Of a stretch of DNA of 15,591 bases, positions 7,561 to 14,671 are shown in pieces. The notes under the pieces were generated by a model. That model was not told where the DNA came from, made no database searches, and saw nothing but the letters and a program-made list of their open reading frames with translations. The stretch is taken from the NCBI GenBank assembly GCA_041306005.1, contig JBFYKJ010000005.1, forward strand, positions 1 to 15,591. The letters are read 5' to 3'. This stretch comes from JBFYKJ01 sp041306005. GTDB taxonomy: Archaea; Altiarchaeota; Altiarchaeia; JAFGQM01. Position numbers and translations under genes: made by a program. How positions within the stretch are numbered: position 1 is the stretch's first letter; the number at the start of each line of letters is the position of its first letter.

Positions 7561-7691
7561 TTTTTTAAACACCCGCAGTAATTTAAGAGGCTTAAACCCG
7601 CCGCAACTGCGGCCCGCAGCAATACGCATAACCCGAAACAGGCAGTTCCGATGCCGAAGACCCCGGAACCCCGGCGACCCAAAAACCCGAA
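7561..7691 (+). promoter_or_regulatory. Probable promoter and long leader of S2
   Basis: TTTTTTAAA at 7561-7569 is the best TATA candidate, with weaker TAATTTAAG (7579-7587) and CTTAAAC (7591-7597) behind it. Any of them gives a leader of roughly 65-105 bases before the ATG at 7692. The leader can form two small hairpins: GCCGC/GCGGC with loop AACT (7600-7613) and CCGG/CCGG with loop AACC (7663-7674). It is C-rich and has no Shine-Dalgarno motif. This contrasts with the leaderless layout of S1. Confidence 0.4.
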
Positions 7692-10600
7692 ATGACCCTT
7701 GACGACAAGCTTTGGGACATCCTCGATAAAGTCCATCTTGGCGAGTTTTTTGACAAGCACCACATCCCGCCGATAGTGTTCCCGATAGCCATCGTAGCCA
7801 TCATAGGGCTTGTCGTGCTCCTGCTCCTTTCCTCAGGCGGCGGGGGAGGCCCCCCGGCCGCAAAGTGCGGCGACGGCGTCTGCCAGGAGACCGAGGACTG
7901 CACGGCCTGCGAAGACGACTGCGGCACGTGCCCGCTGCCGCCGCCAACGTCCAAGACGATAAAGGTCACGGTCACCGGCGGGACTACATGCTCTTCGATA
8001 TCAGTCAAGCTCAAGTCCCAGACCGGCGCCCTGATCGGCGACCCGAAGACCAGTTCGCTTAGAAGCATAAGCTTCCCGTCCGTGTATGAAAAGAACGTGT
8101 ATGCGGAGGTATCGTCTTCAGAGACCACAAAGGACCCCGTCAAGTCCAATAGCATAACCACCGAGACGAAAGACACGATATCCGTCGCCCTGCCCGACGA
8201 CTACTGCCAGGCGGCGGCGAAGAAGGGCTCCATAAAGGTCACCATCAAGGATTCCGTTGCAGCCACTTCGGTGTCGGCAAGCGTCGCGCTCTTCGACGCC
8301 GACGGCTCATTCGTCACATCCCAGACCATGACCGGCTCGGGACTGTTCAGCAACCTGGACGCCGATGACTATTACTACGCGACCGCGAGCGCAACCGGAT
8401 ACAAGGACTACTTCGGCGCCGAGGACATGGTCCTTGTAGAGGCGAACCGCGAGGCGATGCTCCCGATAACGATGCAGAAGACCACTACCTTGGGGGCCAC
8501 CGGGAAACTGGAAGTCTGCGTCAGGGGCGAGGACGGCCCGATAGAGCACAGCGGGCAGGTCACGATATACGACCTTGAGGACCACATCGTCACTACCGGC
8601 AACTGCGCCGACTGCGGGCTCTTCAGGGGCCAGGCTACGAGCGCCGGTTGCATGATATTCACCCTGGCTGCCGGTAAGAGCTACTACGCCCAGGTCACGC
8701 GCGCCCCGGCGGCGTGCACGAACAGCGAGAAGGTCGGCCCGTTCAGCATAGGCGTTGGCAACAAGACCCTGACGACTATAAGGCTCTCCTGTAACATCGT
8801 TGGCGGAGTCAATGTGATAGTCCGCGGGAACAACAGCGAGGTCCTGACGGAAAACTGCTCGGTCTACCTCTATTACAAGAACGGCACCAAGATAACGAAG
8901 CTCGGCATGCCCGAGGATGCCGACAGTGACGGCTCGGATGCCTCGGACGATGAGGACGAAGAGGACGATGAGGACGAAGAGGACGACGAAGACGACGAGG
9001 ACGAAGACGACGAGGACGAAGACGACGAGGAAGACGAGGACGATGACGCCAACAAGTACACAGAGACCGTGATGCTCCCCGCAGGCACAAAGGTCTACGC
9101 TTACGCCAAGAGCCCGCCGGAGGGGTACATAAAGACAAGGTCGGACGGCACGGTCGAGATAGAGGCCAATGAGACAAAGACCATTAAGATAAAGCTGCAC
9201 CTCGAGGAGCCGCCGCAACCCAACCTGAGCATTAGCAGCGCCTCGATATCGAAATCGATACTGAAGAAGGGCGAGAACTACACGATGTCCGTTTCGTCCG
9301 TGACCCTCAACGGGGTAACCCAGACGCCCTCAACGGGCGTCTCTGTCACCTGCAGGCTTGGCACGGCTTCCAAGGCGGCCACATATTCGTCTTCCGGCTG
9401 GAAATGCAATATGACCGCCCCGACATCGCTCGGCACAAAGACGCCCTCGGTCACCGCAACGAAGACCGGGGCCCAGTCGGCCACGCAGTCGTTCACCATC
9501 TACGTGGTCGACAACACCGTGCTGAACAACCTCTTGATAGTCCCGGACGTTTCGGCCTCACAGACAGCGTCATCGCCGGTCACCCTCTACTTCAAGATAA
9601 ACACGACCAATGCGAGCGGCATAGCCGCCGGCCCGCTATCCTCCGTTGGCGAAGCCTCGCTTTTGGCGTACTTCGAAGCGCTGGACAACTCCATACACCT
9701 CGCGGCGAACGTCACATCGCTGACAAAGGTGCGCGACGGCTACTTCAAGGCGTCTTTCTACGTCCCGTTTAGCGGGGATTACGAATATACGCTTAGGGTG
9801 GGCGCCGTGATAAGCAACAAGCACATCCAGCAGGAGGTGGGGGGCACGTTCATCGTCCAAAAGGGGACGACCGGCCTCCTGGACTCGTGCACGGTGTCGC
9901 CGGTCCTTGTCGCGCCCGAAGGGGCGTTCAAGGCCACCGCGACGCTCAAGATGAACGGCAAGCCGCTAGGCGACCAGCGGGTCAAGGTGACCATAGCCGG
10001 GAGGGGCTCGGAGAGGACCTCCATCATGATGGACTGGAACGCGCTGACCGGGATGTACGAGAAGGCCATCTCGGCATTCGCCTCGGAATGCGTGCAGAAC
10101 GTCACCTGCACTGTCGTGGACGACACCACGATGACTAAGTCAACCAAGCTTTACGCCGCCGACCCGTATGCGACGGGAGTCGACTATAGCCAGTGCCCGA
10201 CAAGCGCCTCCAGCTGCGCGGAACTCGAGGACGTGAGGAACTGCTACCGCCTGTATACGGAAAACCCGACCAGCACGTACAAGACCGCGGCCGAGACCTG
10301 CGCGCAAAAGGGCCTTGAGAAGTGCTCCGGCGGGGGCGGGAGCGCCTCCGAGTGCAGCCACTATGCCTACTTCGAGATAGCGGCCGTCGGCACCACCGAC
10401 AAATCCGGCTATCTCCTTTTCTGGGTCGAGGGGCCGACCACGGGTTATAAGACCATACTGGCGGCCGGCGACAGCAGGATACCCACGGTCACCGGCAAAA
10501 CGTACGCCCTTGAAGGCGTGTTTCTTTCGGGCGGCAATATAGCCGGCTCCGGCATGGGCGCAGACTGCCCCGGCCAGAAGACCTCTTGTTCGACGGTCGC

Positions 10601-11993
10601 CATGGACCTGAAGATAAACTCGACCACCGGCGCGGTCTCAGCCCAGGTCTTCTGCCAGCTCAAGTGCGGCGGGAGGGGGGATTTGAACGGCGACGGAAAG
10701 GTCGATGCGTCGGACGGGCCGCTCATGGCGACAATCCTGGACGACGTCAGGATGATGGGCGTCTCCGGCTACGACCCGGCGCCGTCCTGCGCGGACGCAA
10801 ATGCCGACGGCTCGATAACCACGGAGGATTACAGCTGTATCCAGACGTTCATGCGCTCGTGCGCGGACTGCAACGCTTCGCGCACCTCGGAGATATGCGG
10901 CGACAACTTTGACAACGACTGCGACGGGCAACTTAACAGGGACACCTACGACAACGCAGAGGGCGAGTTCTACAGCTTTGCGAGCAACAAGCTGACCGAC
11001 CTTTGCGCCTGCAGCAGCTCCACCCCGTGCGATATGCTCTATTCCACTGCCTTATCGGTGACAAACGAGACCCAGGTGAAGAGGTGCAACTCCCTCAACG
11101 GGGGCTCGTACGGCTGGCACTCAAACGCAGACTGGGCATGCAACTCCATAAGGAGCGGCCAGACCCTAAGCTGCGGGACGACGAGCTACTACTGCACAGG
11201 CTCGGGCGATAGCTGGTCATGGATAAACCGGAACGACCCTGCGGACATTTACCCGTCAAACCCGCTGCCCGGGATAATAGGCTCTGATACAAAGAAAGTC
11301 TGCGACGATGCGACGCAGACCTGCAAGCTTGCGGCGGGTACTGGCCAGGACGAGTGCAGCACCTACTGGGGCACGTGCGCCCACAAGGAATGCAAAGACA
11401 CCAGCAAGACGTGCGTGACGGTCAAGGGCCCGGGCGCGAGCGAGTGCAGCACCTACTGGGGCACCTGCGCGCACGGGACATGCAGCCAGCCGTCAGGCAC
11501 ATGCAGCATCTCTTATACCGCGGGCACGGGCGAATGCACGGCGGACTCCGAGTGCGACAAGGTGACGACCATGTATTCGATGTATGCCCTAATCTCTTCA
11601 CGGAAATCGTACCACATACTCACGAACGATGCCGGGAGGGCATACCTCTTGCAATACGGCTTCCAGGACGCCGGCGCGCAGGGCAAGTTCTTCAACGAGG
11701 ACGGCACCAACCGGGTGCCGCTTTACAGGATGATGTATAACAATGAAGCCGTCGTCTACGCGACGACCCAGGCCGAGATCAACGCCTATGCGGCATACGG
11801 CTTTGCGTATTCGAACATCGACGGGTACATAATGAGCCCCACAAGCCCGCCAGCGGGCACTATCCCCCTCTACGAGCTCTACTGCGACAGGCGGAACGAT
11901 TACTATTATTCCATCAACCCTGCAACGGTCGCATGCTCCGGCTCGCATTACTACCAGGCCACAGGCAGGGTACTGGGATACGTGTACCCGTAG
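7692..11993 (+). CDS. Giant membrane-anchored surface protein S2 with acidic tract, EF-hand-like loops and DUF5648-like C-terminus
   Basis: This 1433-residue protein is a paralogue of S1 and S3. A cytosolic segment (1-24) with DKLWDILDK precedes IPPIVFP and a membrane helix at about 25-47. The cysteine cluster follows at 59-80. Beta-sandwich-like modules fill about 88-820. They are interrupted at 419-452 by 34 consecutive Asp/Glu residues. The cysteine module shared with S1 is at 835-878. Two dockerin/EF-hand-like loops lie at 997-1008 and 1035-1046, and a MopE-like FDNDCDG at 1073-1079. Thirty-residue cysteine repeats begin at 1221. A three-fold repeat resembling DUF5648 spans 1297-1433 and reaches the C-terminus. 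An in-frame TAA at 7629 and the lack of other start codons after it fix ATG 7692. Export and a role in adhesion or carbohydrate binding are inferred; no catalytic motif is seen. Confidence 0.9.
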   Translation: MTLDDKLWDILDKVHLGEFFDKHHIPPIVFPIAIVAIIGLVVLLLLSSGGGGGPPAAKCGDGVCQETEDCTACEDDCGTCPLPPPTSKTIKVTVTGGTTCSSISVKLKSQTGALIGDPKTSSLRSISFPSVYEKNVYAEVSSSETTKDPVKSNSITTETKDTISVALPDDYCQAAAKKGSIKVTIKDSVAATSVSASVALFDADGSFVTSQTMTGSGLFSNLDADDYYYATASATGYKDYFGAEDMVLVEANREAMLPITMQKTTTLGATGKLEVCVRGEDGPIEHSGQVTIYDLEDHIVTTGNCADCGLFRGQATSAGCMIFTLAAGKSYYAQVTRAPAACTNSEKVGPFSIGVGNKTLTTIRLSCNIVGGVNVIVRGNNSEVLTENCSVYLYYKNGTKITKLGMPEDADSDGSDASDDEDEEDDEDEEDDEDDEDEDDEDEDDEEDEDDDANKYTETVMLPAGTKVYAYAKSPPEGYIKTRSDGTVEIEANETKTIKIKLHLEEPPQPNLSISSASISKSILKKGENYTMSVSSVTLNGVTQTPSTGVSVTCRLGTASKAATYSSSGWKCNMTAPTSLGTKTPSVTATKTGAQSATQSFTIYVVDNTVLNNLLIVPDVSASQTASSPVTLYFKINTTNASGIAAGPLSSVGEASLLAYFEALDNSIHLAANVTSLTKVRDGYFKASFYVPFSGDYEYTLRVGAVISNKHIQQEVGGTFIVQKGTTGLLDSCTVSPVLVAPEGAFKATATLKMNGKPLGDQRVKVTIAGRGSERTSIMMDWNALTGMYEKAISAFASECVQNVTCTVVDDTTMTKSTKLYAADPYATGVDYSQCPTSASSCAELEDVRNCYRLYTENPTSTYKTAAETCAQKGLEKCSGGGGSASECSHYAYFEIAAVGTTDKSGYLLFWVEGPTTGYKTILAAGDSRIPTVTGKTYALEGVFLSGGNIAGSGMGADCPGQKTSCSTVAMDLKINSTTGAVSAQVFCQLKCGGRGDLNGDGKVDASDGPLMATILDDVRMMGVSGYDPAPSCADANADGSITTEDYSCIQTFMRSCADCNASRTSEICGDNFDNDCDGQLNRDTYDNAEGEFYSFASNKLTDLCACSSSTPCDMLYSTALSVTNETQVKRCNSLNGGSYGWHSNADWACNSIRSGQTLSCGTTSYYCTGSGDSWSWINRNDPADIYPSNPLPGIIGSDTKKVCDDATQTCKLAAGTGQDECSTYWGTCAHKECKDTSKTCVTVKGPGASECSTYWGTCAHGTCSQPSGTCSISYTAGTGECTADSECDKVTTMYSMYALISSRKSYHILTNDAGRAYLLQYGFQDAGAQGKFFNEDGTNRVPLYRMMYNNEAVVYATTQAEINAYAAYGFAYSNIDGYIMSPTSPPAGTIPLYELYCDRRNDYYYSINPATVACSGSHYYQATGRVLGYVYP
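8946..9047 (+). repeat. GAN-codon tract encoding 34 acidic residues
   Basis: Thirty-four successive GAC/GAT/GAG/GAA codons encode only Asp and Glu (S2 residues 419-452). Short direct repeats such as GAGGACGAAGAGGACGA recur, as expected from slippage, but the third positions vary, so the tract is not a simple perfect satellite. A Ser/Asp-rich stretch (8922-8945) leads into it. The reverse frames give long poly-Ser or Val/Leu ORFs that are artefacts. Confidence 0.95.
11352..11531 (+). repeat. Two 90-base in-frame repeats in S2 (30-residue cysteine module)
   Basis: Bases 11352-11441 and 11442-11531 each encode a 30-residue unit starting ECSTYWGTCAH. Their first 33 bases are nearly identical, including an unbroken 23-base match. 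Partial units flank them (TCKLAAGTGQD before, ECTADSECDK after). The units resemble the small 'C...V.G.G.DEC.....C' cysteine modules found in other archaeal and bacterial secreted proteins. Recent duplication is likely for the ECSTYWGTCAH part. Confidence 0.85.
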
Positions 11994-12009
11994 GCCCGGC
12001 GGCCAAGGG

Positions 12010-12036
12010 TTTTTATTGGACTCCCGCTTATATTAA
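12010..12036 (+). promoter_or_regulatory. Candidate TATA boxes of S3
   Basis: TTTTTATT at 12010-12017 matches the box used before S1 and before the toroid gene but lies 83 bases before the S3 ATG. TTATATTAAA at 12027-12036 is a second candidate at 66 bases. Either gives a leader of roughly 30-55 bases. The T run at 12010-12014 sits 16 bases after the S2 stop and may also help end the S2 transcript. Confidence 0.45.
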
Positions 12037-12092
12037 AACCACGGGCAAACAAAAGCCGGCGATGGCAGGCCAGCTTGCGCCCTTGACAGAAG

Positions 12093-13676
12093 ATGAGCCT
12101 ATTCGACTCGATAAACGACAAGTGCTGGTCTTTGATGGACTGGCTCTGGGACCGGCACATACCGGTAGGCGCAGTCTTCGAGAAGTACAACCTGCCCCCC
12201 ATCCTTTTCCCGCTGATGCTGGTCCTCCTCATACTAGTAGTGTTCTGGCTCCTGGCCGCCCCGGCGGCCCCAGCGTGCGGGAACGGGGTGTGCTCCCCGC
12301 CGGAGTCCTGCACCACGTGCCCCCTCGACTGCGATGAATGCCCCTTAAACACGTCAAAGGGCCTGGTGCTGACGGTATCGCTGACCGAGGCGGCCTCTGA
12401 GCCCGTGACGGTGAAGATAAAGGACAGCAACGGGAAAGTCATAGACTCCGAGACCGGGAGACAGTCCACCTTCGAGTTCACGGGGATAACCCCCCAGACG
12501 CTGAGCGCCGAGGTGCTATGCCCGAACGGCAAGAGCACCACCGTAAGGCCGCGGGCGGTCACCCCGAGCGAGAACAGGATACAGATATCCCTGCCGCTCG
12601 GCTGTTTTGACATCATAATAGGCAACGGCGGCAACGCGCTGAAGACAAGCGGGACCGTGGTCGTCACAGTCCTCGACTCGGCGACCGGCAGCGCGCTGGA
12701 CGCCACCGTGAAGGCGCTGCGCATGAGCGACAACATGGCCGAGGTGGCGGTATCTACCGAAGACGGGATGGCAACGCTAGACCTTCGGGCCGACATGTGG
12801 TACTACCTGGTGGCGGACAGCCCGGGCTACAAGGCATATGACGGCAGCGGCAGGGAGTTTTACATGATAGGGGGGCTCACGGACTTCAAGACCATAAACC
12901 TCGACGAGCTTGTCTCCGCCCGGCCGGGCACCCTGCGCGCGTGCGCCGCTTCGAAAACCGGCCCGCTGCAGAGCGGGAGGATATCCGTGCTGGAAGTAGG
13001 CGGCTACGAGCTGGAGGCTAAGCAGATCACAGCATCGAGCGGCGGCTGCGCCGTCTTTGAGGTGGACGGCGGCAAGCTGGTCAAGGCGGCGCTTACCTCG
13101 GCGCCGGCAGGCTGCGCCTCGCAAGGCTTCTCCAATCCGGTCACAATAGAGCCCGGCTCCGACAAGACGGTGACCATCAACGCATCGTGCGGCGAGGGCA
13201 CGGCCTTTGTCAAGGTCATAGTCCATGAAAGGCAGGGCAGGGTAGTCACGGAGGGCCTTGCGATAACCCTGTGGAACGCGGTCACGGGCGAGCAGATCCC
13301 CGGCTCCGCGCCGGACCTGTCGCTAAGCATGGGATCCGGCGGCTACACCGAGTCGGTGGTGGTCCCGGCGAACACCCTGATACAGGCAAAGGCCTCGGAC
13401 GCGCCGCTGGGCCAAGTCGACACGGCGTCCGGCCCGCAGTTCTTCGCGCCCGGCGAGCAGGGCACGATAGACATCATACTCGGCGAGCTGGCGAGAGGAG
13501 GCTTTGACTTCCAGGGGGCGTCGATAGTCTACACCCCGGCGGCCCCGGGCTCACCGGTCAAGATATTCGTGCAGCAGATTACTTACAACGGCACCGTCCT
13601 GACCAGCCAGAACAGCGACGTCAGCGTCACGATAAACGGCGAGCAGTACGACGCCACCTACGTCAGCGGCAGGTGA
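12093..13676 (+). CDS. Short or truncated surface-protein paralogue S3
   Basis: S3 has 527 residues and follows S1 and S2 module by module from the start. It has a cytosolic segment with SINDKCW (6-12), LPPILFP and a membrane helix at about 34-54, and a cysteine cluster CGNGVC...CP.DC..CP at 62-84. Beta-sandwich-like modules follow to about 460. It then ends with TGA inside the Ig-like module that matches S1 residues 475-570, about half-way through the fold. EF-hand, MopE-like and C-terminal modules are all missing. No matching continuation is seen in the other two frames downstream. The upstream in-frame TGA at 12084 forces the ATG at 12093. It may be a decaying gene, a natural short form, or the result of a deletion. 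The remaining reading frame shows no internal damage, so I keep it as a coding gene. Confidence 0.8.
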   Translation: MSLFDSINDKCWSLMDWLWDRHIPVGAVFEKYNLPPILFPLMLVLLILVVFWLLAAPAAPACGNGVCSPPESCTTCPLDCDECPLNTSKGLVLTVSLTEAASEPVTVKIKDSNGKVIDSETGRQSTFEFTGITPQTLSAEVLCPNGKSTTVRPRAVTPSENRIQISLPLGCFDIIIGNGGNALKTSGTVVVTVLDSATGSALDATVKALRMSDNMAEVAVSTEDGMATLDLRADMWYYLVADSPGYKAYDGSGREFYMIGGLTDFKTINLDELVSARPGTLRACAASKTGPLQSGRISVLEVGGYELEAKQITASSGGCAVFEVDGGKLVKAALTSAPAGCASQGFSNPVTIEPGSDKTVTINASCGEGTAFVKVIVHERQGRVVTEGLAITLWNAVTGEQIPGSAPDLSLSMGSGGYTESVVVPANTLIQAKASDAPLGQVDTASGPQFFAPGEQGTIDIILGELARGGFDFQGASIVYTPAAPGSPVKIFVQQITYNGTVLTSQNSDVSVTINGEQYDATYVSGR

Positions 13677-13691
13677 CCCGTTGCGGGCCTG

Positions 13692-13699
13692 CCTTAAAA
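13692..13699 (+). promoter_or_regulatory. Weak candidate TATA box of the gene at 13747
   Basis: CTTAAAAC is the only A/T-rich stretch in the 70 bases between the S3 stop and the next ATG. It is 55 bases before that ATG, further than for a leaderless gene. Read-through from S3 is an alternative. Confidence 0.25.
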
Positions 13700-13746
13700 C
13701 GGCCGCGGCGTTATGCCCGCCCAAGTCCTGCTCAATCCCGACCCAA

Positions 13747-14493
13747 ATGGACGACACTTCGCGCATTTCCAGCGGGCGGATGCATCGTGCCCCCGGCTGC
13801 GGGGGTTTTTACCTAGTCTCGCCGTTCCTCGGCTTCTTCTTTTTCATGATAACCGTCGGGATGGCGGCATTCTTCATCACCGAGAACCAGCAGGCCATAG
13901 AGACCTCGAAGGCGGGCGTGACGCACGCCCTCGTGTTCACCTCCTATGCCATACAGGCGGACGCATTCGACGTCTATTTCCAGAACTACCTTCAGTCCAT
14001 ACTCGACAATTACACGATATTCACCGTCTCGGGCACGCCGAACGACCAGGCGCTGATACTCGCCCTCGAGAACATGACCAACCGGGCCCTTGCAAGCAAC
14101 CTCAAGAAGATATATACTAAGATCTACTCGGAGGGGTTCGGCATCAACTGCACCACCGGGGAGAAGATGTGGTCGATGGCGGTCGTCAGCTTCAACGCCC
14201 AGAGGGGCGTGAAGGTGCTTGAGTGGCCCCCCGGCTCCGGCGAGATGTGGGGCAATTTCTTCACGCCCGACATGCGGACCGCCGCGTGGCCGCTGATATC
14301 CAGGTATTCCCTCAGGTGCACGATGATAGAGCCCCCCCTGACCTCGGACATAGAGTTCTCCAGCAGGTGGTATTACCTGGACGCCCAGTGCGTCTGCTGC
14401 CAGGTGCCGACCGCATGCAGCCTCGATGCCTCGCTGGCCCAGCCGTTCGAGGCCTGCCCGTGCACGGTGCCTAATAGGTATGGATATAGGTAA
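13747..14493 (+). CDS. Unrecognised single-pass membrane protein with cysteine-rich external domain
   Basis: This 248-residue protein is not recognised. Residues 1-20 are basic and Gly-rich (RMHRAPGCGG). They are followed by one very hydrophobic helix at about 21-44 with SPFLGFFFFM, and then an external domain that begins ITENQQAIETSK. The layout (short basic head, N-terminal helix, Q/E/S-rich helical start of the external part) resembles type IV pilin-like or TadE-like proteins, but no clear prepilin-peptidase motif is present. Eight cysteines lie in the external part, six of them clustered near the end (CVCC, AC, CPC). The ATG at 13747 is used because the frame before it reads like non-coding sequence; ATG 13780, just before the basic head, is a good alternative. 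It lies 70 bases after S3 and upstream of secF. Its role is unknown. Confidence 0.72.
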   Translation: MDDTSRISSGRMHRAPGCGGFYLVSPFLGFFFFMITVGMAAFFITENQQAIETSKAGVTHALVFTSYAIQADAFDVYFQNYLQSILDNYTIFTVSGTPNDQALILALENMTNRALASNLKKIYTKIYSEGFGINCTTGEKMWSMAVVSFNAQRGVKVLEWPPGSGEMWGNFFTPDMRTAAWPLISRYSLRCTMIEPPLTSDIEFSSRWYYLDAQCVCCQVPTACSLDASLAQPFEACPCTVPNRYGYR

Positions 14494-14540
14494 GCCGGGA
14501 ATAGGTGAGCCGGGACCTGCCGTCGCCGGCGGCGTGCGGG

Positions 14541-14600
14541 CAATATACTCGACCCCCGCATAATATACTCGACCCCCGCATAATAAAACCGGCCCCCGCA
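14541..14600 (+). repeat. Three tandem 20-base repeats upstream of secF
   Basis: Copies lie at 14541-14560, 14561-14580 and 14581-14600. Copies 1 and 2 differ only in the first base; copy 3 differs at a few positions in its middle. Each has an A/T-rich half (AATATAC or AATAAAAC) and ends in CCCCCGCA. The array abuts the TATA region at 14605. There are no spacers, so it is not CRISPR-like. Confidence 0.9.
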
Positions 14601-14604
14601 TACC

Positions 14605-14617
14605 ATTTATATATAAG
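14605..14617 (+). promoter_or_regulatory. TATA box of secF
   Basis: ATTTATATATAAG is the strongest TATA-like sequence in the window. It begins 67 bases before the secF ATG, so a leader of about 35-40 bases is expected. AGGCGGT at 14662-14668, 3 bases before the ATG, is only a weak and rather close Shine-Dalgarno match. Confidence 0.6.
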
Positions 14618-14671
14618 AAATATCTATACTACAGTCTTTATTCGCGCTATCATTTCTTATCAGGCGGTCCC

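Noticed and set aside
8307..9218. Long minus-strand ORF of 303 residues across the acidic tract of S2
   Set aside because: It lies wholly opposite a well-supported gene. Its Val/Leu runs are simply the reverse reading of GAN codons.
11933..12337. Plus-strand ORF overlapping the end of S2 and the start of S3
   Set aside because: Composition is rich in Arg and Pro as in out-of-frame GC-rich DNA, and it overlaps two genes with paralogue support.
13677..13746. Frameshifted continuation of S3 after its stop codon
   Set aside because: Neither of the other two plus frames resembles the rest of the Ig-like module or later modules of S1 or S2, so a single base error cannot restore the protein.
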